Notes: generated by a model not told the origin, from the letters alone. DNA of 28,925 nucleotides from an uncultured Collinsella sp. (GCA_958445065.1 CAUCQW010000029.1:1-28925); one strand, 5' to 3'. Shown: positions 6,351-13,815, numbered from the stretch's first letter. Program-made: numbers and translations.

Positions 6351-7628
6351 TTAGCCCTTCAGCAGATCATCCAGCACTGATGCTGCCTTCTGGTCATTTG
6401 CCTCGATAAAGTGGCTATAGATAGACAGCGTCGTCGATGGGCTAGCATGGCCCAAACGCGCCTGGATCGTCTTAATGTCCGCATTGGCACCAACGAGCAA
6501 AGTCGCTTGCGTATGTCTAAGCTCATGAGGCTTCAGCCCGCTATAACCCGTATAGCGGGTACGTTTGACGCCGTCACTCCCAATGACTTCCCTGCTCTCC
6601 TTAAAAGTACCGAAGCCGTTTTTCGCCGCAAACAGCCTAAACGCCCTTGAATAGTTATGTCCATCCATCCGGGTCACAAGAGCCCGTTTGCCGTTGGCGG
6701 CGTCAACGATCCCAATGGAATGGACAATGGGCGTTTCTCCAGTCTGCCCCACTGCAAAGGAATCGAACTCACTCCGCTGAATGGCTTTCCACCTGTCCAG
6801 ATAGTCGGCAAGTTCATTTCCAACCGAAATCTTACGCCTGCTCATCTTTGATTTAGGCGGCCTCAATGTCCTGTCGTTCGTATATTGCTTTACTATCCTC
6901 AGAGTCTTGGCGTCGGGGTCATAATCCTCCCATGAGAGACCAAGGGCCTCCCCCTTCCTCAAACCGCAGAGAAGTAGAAGCATTGTGCATGTGATAAAGG
7001 AAGATGGCTTCTCCTCCAAAAGGACCGCAAGAAGCCTTGCCGCCTCATCGGCGCTCAGCGCCTTACGAGCCTCGACATTCTGCTTGGGCAGTTTCACTCC
7101 CCTACAAGGGTTTTTGCCCACGAGGTCGTTATCGACGGCATCCTCCATTACCTGTTTGAGCTTGATGTGGATGCGGCGAATTTCACTTTCGCTGAATCGG
7201 CCTTCTTTTCTAGCCTTGGCATAAGCAGTGCGAACGTCATCCGATTTAAGCCGAGTGAGATCGGGATTGCCGAACAGCTCGCGTATGTGACGAATGTCCA
7301 AACCTTCACGCTCATAAGCAAGAGGTGATCCCATGGTCGACTCCCTGTTCGCGTGAAACCTGTCCGCATAATCTGATAGGCCCAGAGGACCATTGCCACG
7401 GTTGGAAGCGCCCTCAAGTTCAGCTCTATAGGCCTCCAGCGCCTTGGCGACTTCACTCGGCCAGTTTTTCGGGTTCTTGCTTCTGCAGTGAACCCTGCGT
7501 GACGGACTACGGCGGTACCGTCCTGTCTCCGGATCTTTTCCCAGGGAAAAATAAATCCGATAGACGCCTTTGCTCTTATCGATGCATTCCGATGTGCCGC
7601 GAGCGGTCTTTTTTATCAATCCCTGCAA
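6351..7628 (-). CDS. int: Tyrosine site-specific integrase of the element
   Basis: Protein of 425 residues. It has an N-terminal arm-type DNA-binding region (about 20-75, Y-R-I-Y-F-S-L-G), a SAM-like core-binding domain (about 82-180) and a catalytic domain. The catalytic residues are all present: R224 (C-G-L-R-K-G-E), H368 and R371 (K-P-H-E-L-R-H), H394 (R-L-G-H-A-S) and the nucleophile Y404 (L-S-I-Y-S-H-F). The reading frame has a TGA just before TTG at 7628, and GAGGG lies six bases before that TTG, so a TTG start is likely. It lies 228 bases from the split tRNA-Thr gene and should catalyse integration and excision there. It converges on the 5549 gene with a shared terminator. No damage is seen, so the element may still be able to excise. 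Confidence 0.95.
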   Translation of the reverse strand: MQGLIKKTARGTSECIDKSKGVYRIYFSLGKDPETGRYRRSPSRRVHCRSKNPKNWPSEVAKALEAYRAELEGASNRGNGPLGLSDYADRFHANRESTMGSPLAYEREGLDIRHIRELFGNPDLTRLKSDDVRTAYAKARKEGRFSESEIRRIHIKLKQVMEDAVDNDLVGKNPCRGVKLPKQNVEARKALSADEAARLLAVLLEEKPSSFITCTMLLLLCGLRKGEALGLSWEDYDPDAKTLRIVKQYTNDRTLRPPKSKMSRRKISVGNELADYLDRWKAIQRSEFDSFAVGQTGETPIVHSIGIVDAANGKRALVTRMDGHNYSRAFRLFAAKNGFGTFKESREVIGSDGVKRTRYTGYSGLKPHELRHTQATLLVGANADIKTIQARLGHASPSTTLSIYSHFIEANDQKAASVLDDLLKG

Positions 7629-7646
7629 TCATATCCCTCGTTAGAT

Positions 7647-7703
7647 TTTCGATTAGGCTTGCTGGCAAAGCCTTTAAAGCTTTGCCAGCAAGCCTAATCG
7701 AAA
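7647..7703. repeat. Perfect 25-bp inverted repeat beside the integrase start
   Basis: Positions 7647-7671 are exactly complementary to 7679-7703, with a seven-base centre (CTTTAAA). The arm starts TTTCGATTAGGC. It lies just upstream of the integrase gene and 150 bases from the tRNA fragment. It could be an arm-binding site of the integrase, a cruciform in the recombination region, or a terminator blocking read-through into int. There is no clear T-run on the plus side. Confidence 0.85.
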
Positions 7704-7704
7704 C

Positions 7705-7738
7705 TTTTCACACTTTCAAGTCTCTCTAAGTGTGAAAA
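7705..7738. repeat. Second inverted repeat in the att region
   Basis: TTTTCACACTT (7705-7715) pairs perfectly with AAGTGTGAAAA (7728-7738) around twelve bases. It directly follows the 25-bp repeat and the spacing is suggestive of protein arm sites. The flanking stretch 7739-7855 is AT-rich and holds no gene that I can support. Confidence 0.75.
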
Positions 7739-7855
7739 TAGTAGGAAATATGATTCTAATAGCTAGCTCAATAATTGTTAATTACCTATTTCTACCTGCG
7801 CTTCCTTTTAATTCAGTGAAATTGGCCTCATCTCGTCAAATGCCGAATTCACGTA

Positions 7856-7900
7856 CTCGTAAAGCGGGGGTCACCGGTTCGAGCCCGGTCGCTGGCTCCA
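7856..7900 (+). other. 3' half of tRNA-Thr(CGT): element attachment site (att)
   Basis: From 7856 the bases follow tRNA order exactly: anticodon loop CTCGTAA with anticodon CGT at 7858-7860, 3' anticodon strand AGCGG, variable loop GGGTC, T-arm ACCGG-TTCGAGC-CCGGT (7873-7889), acceptor strand CGCTGGC, discriminator T and encoded CCA (7898-7900). Upstream the bases do not form the 5' anticodon strand, D-arm or acceptor strand, so only the 3' part is present. This is the hallmark of a tyrosine-integrase attachment site; the tRNA gene restored by recombination should lie at the other, unseen end. The exact crossover base is inferred to be at or just before the anticodon loop. Confidence 0.88.
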
Positions 7901-7911
7901 TTACACAAGAT

Positions 7912-7934
7912 AGCCGCCTTCGGGCGGCTTTTTT
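7912..7934 (+). terminator. Terminator of the tRNA-Thr locus
   Basis: AGCCGCC, a TTCG tetraloop, GGCGGCT and six Ts (7929-7934). It lies 11 bases after the tRNA CCA end, so it belonged to the original tRNA gene and marks host DNA right of the element. Confidence 0.92.
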
Positions 7935-8157
7935 GTTGCCGATTTTGAGTGCGTGCGCGCCAATCCAAACATCGCCACGTCAACGGCGGCCCACTCGGTG
8001 GACTTCGGGTTTAATGCTTAGGGGCGGGGATTTACCAAAGTGAAATCTTAATGAAAAGAAACCCAGCTGCAACAATTGCCATGGTGAGGGCTCAAATTGG
8101 CCATATAGATCTAAAATAGTCACAATATACAAATGTCGAGAGATATTGGCGATATAG

Positions 8158-8583
8158 ATGAAAAGAACTAAGGGTTTTCTTTTGCTGGTATTGATGCTGC
8201 TCGGACTGTCCTGCCTGAGTGGCCCTTCTTGGGCCAAGGCTGCCTGTCCTGAAGGTGAGCCTTAGCAGTCTTATACGGGCAGCCTGCTGATAACTGCTAA
8301 GGAGGGCGATGCCGACTCTCAGTCTGGGGTAAATCCCCTTGCCACTTTTGAGGGGGACGGCGGAACGGTCAAGCTTGACCATATTGGTAGCGGGATTTTG
8401 AGGTGGCAAGTTCTTCCGGACAAAATTGCGAACGATCCCTTCTCTTTTGCTGGAACGATTTATCTATACAAGGTTGTGAGCGGAAAACAAAAATACGTCG
8501 ATTGCTATCCGACAAACGGGTCTGGAATTGCATTCACCGGCATTTCGGGGCAGATTGATACACATGTACGAAAGGGAACCTAA
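8158..8583 (+). pseudogene. Secreted protein gene interrupted by one in-frame TAG
   Basis: ATG at 8158 opens a clear signal peptide: K-R-T-K, then a hydrophobic core of Leu, Val and Met, ending W-A-K-A before A-C, a good signal peptidase I site. The frame meets TAG at 8263-8265, then stays open in the same frame to TAA at 8581-8583. The part after the stop (105 codons) looks like a folded extracellular domain: it is Gly/Ser/Thr-rich with regular hydrophobic spacing (I-Y-L-Y-K-V-V-S-G-K). Total would be 141 codons without the stop. I do not recognise the family, and no good ribosome site is seen before the ATG. The likely reading is a recently inactivated secreted protein; a sequencing error or stop read-through are alternatives. 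No other gene is seen in 7935-8157. Confidence 0.7.
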
Positions 8584-8681
8584 GTGGTACGTTGGGTTGG
8601 AGCTGCTGCAGGTCCGATATGGATTGCGGTCTTGCGCCCCGATGTCCAAATAGGTTTCTCTCTCTAGACGGGAAGTTGCTC

Positions 8682-9047
8682 ATGGACGCCATATATGACG
8701 GAGATGACTGGGTCGATCATTATACTTGGCGCCTGGTCGGCTCGAACGACAATGGGGATGTGGTGTTTGATGGACTATGTCCAAAGCATCTCCATCCTTT
8801 TGTCTCGTCGTTAATTGAGAGTTCCGCTCGTGTTGCCCCCTACAGCTCGGCATCGCTTCATGATACGGACGTTTTGAAGACCATAAGGGAATCAATTGAC
8901 GATGGCACGATGAGCGGCCCGCTGTTTTCTCGGCTTGTGGGGCTAGATGAGATTGGCTCGAAACGACTGCTTGCGGGCGAAAAAGTGGAACTCACTTATC
9001 GGTCGATGATTTCAATCCTGCGGCTAGCCGATGTTCTTCGCAAATAA
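8682..9047 (+). CDS. Small hypothetical protein, HTH-like C-terminus possible
   Basis: Protein of 121 residues from ATG 8682, preceded by a weak GGGAAG. The frame is open back to about 8559, so starts at TTG 8592 or ATG 8619 are possible. It is acidic, with a Trp/Asp-rich start (D-D-W-V-D-H-Y-T-W-R-L). The last 50 residues (S-G-P-L-F-S-R-L-V-G-L ... L-L-A-G-E-K-V-E-L-T ... I-L-R-L-A-D-V-L) have the spacing of an XRE-type helix-turn-helix, but the match is loose. It may belong with the interrupted secreted gene just upstream. I do not know its function. It lies between the tRNA locus and the amino-sugar cluster, a place where accessory genes gather. Confidence 0.5.
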   Translation: MDAIYDGDDWVDHYTWRLVGSNDNGDVVFDGLCPKHLHPFVSSLIESSARVAPYSSASLHDTDVLKTIRESIDDGTMSGPLFSRLVGLDEIGSKRLLAGEKVELTYRSMISILRLADVLRK

Positions 9048-9076
9048 ATGAGGCTTCCCTATTCAAAAACAGAAAA

Positions 9077-9120
9077 CCCCGCCAAACGTGATTTCCCTAG
9101 GGAAAACCCGTTTGGCGGGG
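9077..9120 (-). terminator. Terminator of the yhcH-side operon
   Basis: CCCCGCCAAACG (9077-9088) pairs with CGTTTGGCGGGG (9109-9120). On the minus strand it is followed by TTTT (9073-9076). The 20-base interior contains a second palindrome, TTTCCC-TA-GGGAAA. Confidence 0.8.
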
Positions 9121-9151
9121 TCCTAGCGTGATTTCCCTAGGGGAATCACGC
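9087..9151. repeat. Two copies of a 16-base palindromic unit
   Basis: CGTGATTTCCCTAGGG occurs at 9087-9102 and again at 9127-9142. The second copy is the left half of a nearly perfect 26-base palindrome (9126-9151, one G-T pair), and the first sits inside the terminator loop. This is a short local duplication of unknown role. Confidence 0.8.
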
Positions 9152-9182
9152 CATCAGACGAACAGCTCAGCCAAGCAGCTCG

Positions 9183-9656
9183 CTACTCTTCCCAGTAAGC
9201 ATCTGCAAGCAGCTTAAAGCAAATCTTCTTGACCGGCTGTGCGCCATCGCCCGGGAACTCGAGCGTGGGCATGTGGGGCTCGCCGGCAACGAACAGTGCA
9301 AACTTATCGTCGGCAAGATCGCCGGCGATCGAAGCGTCGGAATCGACCAGATCGTAGTCGTCCTTCTCGTCAAACTCCTGAACCAGCGTCAGGCTGCCCG
9401 TGGCGACCTTAAAGGCCTCGCGACCCTCGACGTCGATCTGCAGGTCGTGATAGCGCTGATGCGTCTCATAGTGAGCCTCGGCCTCGGGACGCGTCGTGGG
9501 AGACATGACGTTCGCAAAGACCTTCTCACCCAAAATCGGATGGCTGCCGACCTCGAGCTGTGCCGGGTCGTTCTCCTCGAGCCAGTCGATCAGCACGTCG
9601 AGGCCCTTGAGCATTCCGCGGTACTCCTCGATATCGCCCAATGCACCGTAAATCAT
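9183..9656 (-). CDS. yhcH: YhcH/YjgK/YiaL family sugar anomerase-like protein
   Basis: Protein of 157 residues, the usual length for this cupin-like family (DUF386, also EbgC and NanQ). The metal-site pattern is visible: E64, H66 and H70 in Y-E-T-H-Q-R-Y-H-D-L-Q, and H128 in G-E-P-H-M-P. NanQ of this family speeds anomer conversion of sialic acid; other members sit in sugar operons with uncertain substrates. GAGGGG lies before the ATG. It is the last gene of the minus-strand lacX-lacC group and ends at the 9077-9120 terminator. A role in interconverting anomers of an amino sugar or of galactose-type sugar fits the neighbours, but the substrate is not determined. Confidence 0.88.
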   Translation of the reverse strand: MIYGALGDIEEYRGMLKGLDVLIDWLEENDPAQLEVGSHPILGEKVFANVMSPTTRPEAEAHYETHQRYHDLQIDVEGREAFKVATGSLTLVQEFDEKDDYDLVDSDASIAGDLADDKFALFVAGEPHMPTLEFPGDGAQPVKKICFKLLADAYWEE

Positions 9657-9688
9657 CTAAATCCCCTCTCGGATCGTTTCTTTGGCGG

Positions 9689-9820
9689 CTACTCGGCAAA
9701 CGCATTACCGACGCTGTTGCCACCCACATGCGTCTCGACCAGGGTAAGGTCGGGATTGAACACGACAGTGTCGGCGTCGCGCCCCGGCATAATGCTACCG
9801 CACTTGTCGTCGACATGAGC
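9689..9820 (-). pseudogene. Remnant of a second nagA: last 43 codons
   Basis: The minus strand here encodes 43 residues plus TAG that align without gaps to the C-terminus of the intact NagA at 12547-13716; by hand count 34 of 43 residues are identical (for example K-C-G-S-I-M-P-G-R-D-A-D and S-V-G-N-A-F). Nothing similar to the rest of NagA is found upstream, where the lacC gene ends 34 bases away. There is no start codon in front of the aligned part. It is therefore a deletion remnant, probably left when nagA was duplicated or moved and lacC-lacX came to lie here. Confidence 0.88.
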
Positions 9821-9853
9821 TAGCAAGCAATGCCGGGGCCGACGCCCAGGCTT

Positions 9854-10789
9854 TTACAGCTCGGTCACGACAACGCCGTTGTAGACCTCGTCCCAACGGT
9901 CCATGACCAGATGGCCGGTCATGGGATCCATGGCATTGAGCTTGCCGCAGGTGTTGGCGGTACGCAGCACCGTCTCGTCATCCGCGCCAGCAGCAATCGC
10001 ATGCGCGAAGCCGGCAATGGTCGAATCGCCAGAGCCCGTAGCGTTAACGGCGGGGATATCGGGGGTCTTGGCGCGGAATGCACGGCCATTATGGAAGCCC
10101 ACGGAGCCGGCAGCGCCCATGGACACGACGACCCAGGGGATATCGGAGAAGCGGGCATCAGAGGCGAGCGCGGCGCGGAGCTCGTCCACATCGTCGGTGG
10201 TAAAGCTCGTGCCCAGAAGGCCGTTAATCTCGGTCAGGTTAGGCTTGACCAGCTCGGGCTTGACCTCGGACTTGAGCGCAGCCTCAAGCGAGGCACCCGA
10301 GGTATCGAGCAGCACCTTGGCGCCGGCGTTCTCGGCAATGCCCGTGATCTTGGCGTAGTAGTCCGCCTCGACGCCGCGGGGCAGCGAACCCGAGATGGTA
10401 ACGACATCGGCCTTGCTCGCAAGCTCGGCGAACTTGGCGGTAAAGGCATCGAGCTCCTCGGGGGCAATCGTCGGGCCGCTCTCGAGCAGCTCGGTCTGGT
10501 TGCCGGCATGAAGGATATTGAGGCAGATGCGGGTCTCGCCCTTGATGGGCACAAAATCATTCTTAATGCCGTTGGCATCCATGAGCTCGGCCATATAGGC
10601 GCCCATATGACCACCAAGCAGGCCGGTTGCCACGACATCGTCGCCCAGCTGACCCAGGACGCGGGCCACGTTGAGGCCCTTACCGCCGGCGGTCTTTTCG
10701 GGCGTCACGCGGTTGACGTCGTCGATAATGAGCTCATCGAGCTGATAGCGCGTATCGACGGACGGGTTCATCGTAACGGTGAGGATCAT
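9854..10789 (-). CDS. lacC: Tagatose-6-phosphate kinase (PfkB family, LacC/FruK type)
   Basis: Protein of 311 residues, normal for the family. It phosphorylates tagatose-6-P to tagatose-1,6-bisphosphate in the cytoplasm. Signatures: the start M-I-L-T-V-T-M-N-P-S-V-D, the substrate-binding G-G-K-G-L-N-V-A-R-V-L (35-45), and the PfkB motif with catalytic D255 in N-A-T-G-S-G-D-S-T. The overall wording is closer to LacC of lactic acid bacteria than to sugar kinases such as RbsK, but 1-phosphofructokinase (FruK) is very similar and cannot be excluded from sequence alone. Context decides for tagatose-6-P: AgaS, NagA and an amino-sugar PTS are close by and LacX is next door. AAGGAG precedes the ATG. 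The aldolase for its product is missing from the window. Confidence 0.85.
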   Translation of the reverse strand: MILTVTMNPSVDTRYQLDELIIDDVNRVTPEKTAGGKGLNVARVLGQLGDDVVATGLLGGHMGAYMAELMDANGIKNDFVPIKGETRICLNILHAGNQTELLESGPTIAPEELDAFTAKFAELASKADVVTISGSLPRGVEADYYAKITGIAENAGAKVLLDTSGASLEAALKSEVKPELVKPNLTEINGLLGTSFTTDDVDELRAALASDARFSDIPWVVVSMGAAGSVGFHNGRAFRAKTPDIPAVNATGSGDSTIAGFAHAIAAGADDETVLRTANTCGKLNAMDPMTGHLVMDRWDEVYNGVVVTEL

Positions 10790-10848
10790 TTCTAGCTCCT
10801 TATCTCGCAGGCTCCTTATGCCTCGCGATACGAGTCGACAAAACGGAA

Positions 10849-11730
10849 TTACAGAATCTCAATCGTGAACGAGCGAACGACGGTCTCCTTGGGCTTGGCG
10901 ACAAGGCAGCCACGCTTATGCTCAAGCACGTCGTCCTCATCGGAGCAGGTCGAAAGGCCGCCCCAGGGCTCAACTGCCACAAAATCGCCCTCGGGCTTGC
11001 TCCATACAATGAGATACGGGAAGCCCTCAAAGCTCAGGCGGACGCCCTTGTCCTCGCCCTTTTTGGAAAGCGTGACCTGACGGCTCTCGAGCACGTCAAA
11101 GATGGTCTCCGCAAAATCGAAGAGCTCATGCGACAGAGGCAGCGTCTTTCCCACCATGGGGTTCTTGGAGCGGTTGGTCACGTCAATCAAGCCAGTCGAG
11201 GGGACGGCAGTGCAAAGCTCCGCAGCCTCGTCTTTCTCAAAACGCAACTCGTAGTCCGTATAGGACTCACCCTCGTCGAGCGGACACCTAAAGCCGGGGT
11301 GTCCACCGATAAAGAAAGGCATGTCCTCGGTGCCCTCGTTGGTAACCTCATAGGAGACGCGCACGGCAGCGTCCTCGAGCGTATAGCGGGCGACGAGCTT
11401 AAACGGATACGGATAATCGCTCAGCAATGCAGCGTTATCCTCCGATGCCAGGCACATCGCCAGCTCGTTCTCGCTCTGGCTCAGCAGCTTCCACTCCTGT
11501 TTGCGCGCAAACCCATGGCGGGCGAGCTTCACATGATGTCCGGCAAACGTCATGGCGCTGTTATCGCGCAAACCTCCGCAAATCGGGAAGCAAATCGGTG
11601 CCTGGCCGGACCACACGGCGGGATCGCCCTGCCACAAGTACTCGCGACCTCCAGCCTCAATCGAGGTAAACGAACCACCGGCCGTGGAGACCTTGATAGA
11701 AATCGAATCGTTGGAGAGAGCGTATTCCAT
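10849..11730 (-). CDS. lacX: Aldose 1-epimerase family protein (LacX type)
   Basis: Protein of 293 residues of the galactose-mutarotase-like fold. Conserved residues of the family are visible: H72 in A-R-H-G-F-A-R, H144 in I-G-G-H-P-G-F-R, and E254 in V-A-V-E-P-W-G-G, matching the two histidines and the catalytic glutamate of mutarotases. The ATG at 11730 follows AAAGGA by seven bases; the upstream extension to 11865 is not needed. LacX stands at the end of lactococcal lac operons; here it precedes lacC by 59 bases on the same strand, which strengthens both calls. It probably converts sugar or sugar-phosphate anomers. It is divergent from the flavodoxin gene, sharing a 156-base gap. Confidence 0.88.
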   Translation of the reverse strand: MEYALSNDSISIKVSTAGGSFTSIEAGGREYLWQGDPAVWSGQAPICFPICGGLRDNSAMTFAGHHVKLARHGFARKQEWKLLSQSENELAMCLASEDNAALLSDYPYPFKLVARYTLEDAAVRVSYEVTNEGTEDMPFFIGGHPGFRCPLDEGESYTDYELRFEKDEAAELCTAVPSTGLIDVTNRSKNPMVGKTLPLSHELFDFAETIFDVLESRQVTLSKKGEDKGVRLSFEGFPYLIVWSKPEGDFVAVEPWGGLSTCSDEDDVLEHKRGCLVAKPKETVVRSFTIEIL

Positions 11731-11886
11731 TGTCCATCCTTTCGAACAACTGCTTTTTGCTCGCAAGAACCCGTCTCGGCCCTGACCAAAGGACAAACCC
11801 GCACGTTCATCGATGCGTCCGGTTTCCCAGCCATGCAACGGGGTACCATACAGACATTGATGCAATTACAGCTGAAAGGCCTTCTT

Positions 11887-12471
11887 ATGCGAACCATCAT
11901 CCTTTATGCCTCACGCCACCACGGCAATACGAAAAAGCTCGTGGACGCCATCGTCGAGGCGCACCCCGAAATCGATACCCTCGACGTGAAGTCACTCGGG
12001 AAAAACGAGTACCCCGACCTGCACGAATATCATCTGATCGGCGTCGCCACGGGCATCTATTACTCCGAGATCGACAAAGATATGGCACGCGTGCTCACGA
12101 ACGTGCTGCAGCCGCAGGACAAGGTGTTTGGCCTTATGACCTATGGCGGCAAAAACAAGTGGTACGGCAAGGATATCGATGGCATCTGCCGCATGAGGCA
12201 GGCCATCTTTATGGGTGTCTACGGCTGCCCCGGATTTGACACATGGGGTCCGTTCAAGATTACCGGCGGCGTTCAGAAGGGACACCCGACCGCTGAGGAA
12301 ATTAAGGGCGCCGTCGACTTCTTCGACAAGATCGAAGACGAGTATGGCGACATCATCGTCGAAGAGTACGCCAAGCGCGAGAAGCGTCTAGCATACGAAA
12401 AGGAGCATCCCGCGGGGGGTCTTGTGGCCGGCGTCAAGCGCACGGCAAAGAAGATCGCTAACAAGCTGTAA
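11887..12471 (+). CDS. Flavodoxin-like protein
   Basis: Protein of 194 residues. The N-terminus I-I-L-Y-A-S-R-H-H-G-N-T-K-K-L is the FMN phosphate-binding loop of flavodoxins, and T-Y-G-G-K-N-K-W-Y-G (about 82-91) probably lies near the flavin ring. A charged, Lys-rich C-terminal extension of about 35 residues goes beyond the flavodoxin core. Related proteins are annotated as flavodoxin family or protoporphyrinogen-oxidase-like. ATG 11887 has AAAGG upstream at about eight bases; much longer readings are artefacts of the antisense of lacX. It is the only plus-strand gene inside the sugar cluster, with its own terminator, so it may not share the cluster's regulation. Electron partner unknown. 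Confidence 0.88.
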   Translation: MRTIILYASRHHGNTKKLVDAIVEAHPEIDTLDVKSLGKNEYPDLHEYHLIGVATGIYYSEIDKDMARVLTNVLQPQDKVFGLMTYGGKNKWYGKDIDGICRMRQAIFMGVYGCPGFDTWGPFKITGGVQKGHPTAEEIKGAVDFFDKIEDEYGDIIVEEYAKREKRLAYEKEHPAGGLVAGVKRTAKKIANKL

Positions 12472-12502
12472 CTGTTAAGGTGCTTTTGAGCGTTTAACCC
12501 AT

Positions 12503-12541
12503 ACGGCGGGTCCGAGCAGATTCGGGCCCGCCGTCTTTTTC
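12503..12541 (+). terminator. Terminator after the flavodoxin-like gene
   Basis: ACGGCGGG (12503-12510) pairs with CCCGCCGT (12527-12534), with further pairing of TCCGA/TCGGG inside, then CTTTTTC. Convergent nagA ends six bases further on. Confidence 0.88.
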
Positions 12542-12546
12542 TATCG

Positions 12547-13716
12547 TTACTCGGTAAAGGCGTTGCCGACGCTCTGGCCGCCAACATACGTCTCGACGAG
12601 GGTGAGCTCATGGTCGAACACGACAAAGTCGGCGTCGCGACCCGGCATGATGCTGCCGCACTTATCCTCGATGTGCGCAGAGCGAGCCGGCACCTCGGTT
12701 GCCATGCGAATGGCGATATCAGCGCTGGCGATGCCCCAATCGACAATGTTCTTGACGCCCTGGGCAAGCGTGAGCACCGAGCCGGCAATGCTTTTGCCGT
12801 CGGCGAGCCAGCACAGGTTGTCCTTCATGATGACGTCCATGCCACCACTGGTGTAGCTGCCCTCGGGCATGCCGCCGCAGCCCAGGCAGTCGGTGATGAG
12901 TACCGTGTGCTGCCAGCCCTTGGCCTGCAGCAGCGCCTTGATGGCGGCAGGGTTTACGTGCTTGCCGTCACAGATGATCTCGGCGTAGGTCTCGGACGTG
13001 GACATAGCAGCACCCACGACACCGGGCTCACGGTGATGCAGCCCGCGCTGGCCGTTATAGGTATGCGTAAAGCAGCTGGCACCGGCATTGATAGCGGCGA
13101 TGCACTCATCGTAGGTGGCGTCGGAGTGACCGATGCTGGTCACCACGCCCTTGGCGTTCAGAGCAGCCGCATAAGCAGCGGCACCGTCGCGCTCGGCGGC
13201 CATGGCGCTCTTAACGATGCGACCGCCCGCAGCCTCCTGCCACTGGTCGAAAACCTCCTCGGAGGGGTCAATCAGGTAAGCGGGGTTCTGCGCGCCCACG
13301 TGCTTCATGGTAAAGAAGGGGCCCTCCAGGTAGATGCCCTGAATGCGGGCACCGCAGAAGTCGGGGCCGCGGCCCTCGTCCGCCTTGGCGATAGCAGCGC
13401 AGGCGTCCTTGATCTGTTCGACGCCATCGGTGAACGTCGTGGGCAGCCAGCTGGTGGTACCGCGACGGGCGAGCTCGGTTGAGCTGATATCGATGCCCTC
13501 GGGATCGTTATCGGTAGTTGAGTGGTTGTAGAAGCCATGGATGTGAGTATCGACCATACCCGGTGCGATCCACGATCCCGTGTAGTCCTTAATCTCGCAA
13601 GAGGGCTCGTCGGCCTGCCAGGCGCCAAAAACGCCATCCTCGACCATAAGATAGCCGCCCAGTTGCGGGCCTGCCGGCAAGAAGAACTTGTCAGCCTTAA
13701 TTGCGTACGTGCTCAT
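12547..13716 (-). CDS. nagA: N-acetylgalactosamine/glucosamine-6-phosphate deacetylase
   Basis: Protein of 389 residues of the amidohydrolase superfamily; it removes acetate from N-acetyl-hexosamine-6-P in the cytoplasm. Visible metal and catalytic residues are H58 and H60 (V-D-T-H-I-H-G), E131 (L-E-G-P-F), H197 (S-I-G-H-S-D-A-T), H218 (F-T-H-T-Y-N), the substrate-binding H-H-R-E-P-G segment (227-232) and the catalytic D276 (L-I-T-D-C-L-G). ATG 13716 is chosen over GTG 13722 because GGAG lies five bases upstream. Family members act on GlcNAc-6-P (NagA) or GalNAc-6-P (AgaA). The neighbours AgaS and the tagatose-6-P kinase point to GalNAc-6-P. It is downstream of agaS on the same strand but separated by a terminator, so it may have its own promoter. 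Confidence 0.95.
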   Translation of the reverse strand: MSTYAIKADKFFLPAGPQLGGYLMVEDGVFGAWQADEPSCEIKDYTGSWIAPGMVDTHIHGFYNHSTTDNDPEGIDISSTELARRGTTSWLPTTFTDGVEQIKDACAAIAKADEGRGPDFCGARIQGIYLEGPFFTMKHVGAQNPAYLIDPSEEVFDQWQEAAGGRIVKSAMAAERDGAAAYAAALNAKGVVTSIGHSDATYDECIAAINAGASCFTHTYNGQRGLHHREPGVVGAAMSTSETYAEIICDGKHVNPAAIKALLQAKGWQHTVLITDCLGCGGMPEGSYTSGGMDVIMKDNLCWLADGKSIAGSVLTLAQGVKNIVDWGIASADIAIRMATEVPARSAHIEDKCGSIMPGRDADFVVFDHELTLVETYVGGQSVGNAFTE

Positions 13717-13778
13717 ATGCACTCCTCGCTTCTAAAGCAGTTGACTGTGGTAATGCTTATACCCAGCTCACGTAAAAC

Positions 13779-13815
13779 AAAAAGCGCCCGCCCGCCGTTA
13801 TGAGCAGACGGGCGC
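13779..13815 (-). terminator. Terminator after agaS
   Basis: On the minus strand GCGCCC (13810-13815) pairs with GGGCGC (13784-13789), extended by an imperfect inner stem, followed by TTTTT (13779-13783). Confidence 0.82.

Larger units (their letters stand above)
1..7900. mobile_element. Integrative mobilizable element, right part (left end outside window)
   Basis: Relaxase, coupling protein, MobC-like protein, DnaB-core helicase, excisionase-like HTH and tyrosine integrase lie together and end at a split tRNA-Thr gene. That is the layout of an element inserted at a tRNA gene. No VirB/T4SS mating-pair genes are visible, so mobilization by a helper (IME) fits better than a self-transmissible ICE, although T4SS genes could lie left of the window. 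An IS21-type sequence sits at the left edge. The matching attL repeat is not seen in the window. Basis: family recognition of the genes plus the tRNA fragment; the class (IME) is inference. Confidence 0.8.

Noticed and set aside
7801..7900. Complete tRNA-Thr gene
   Set aside because: No 5' acceptor strand, D-arm or 5' anticodon strand matches the 3' half, so only a fragment is present.
10918..11886. Long plus-strand extension in front of the flavodoxin-like gene
   Set aside because: It is the antisense of lacX; the flavodoxin fold and the ribosome site begin at 11887.
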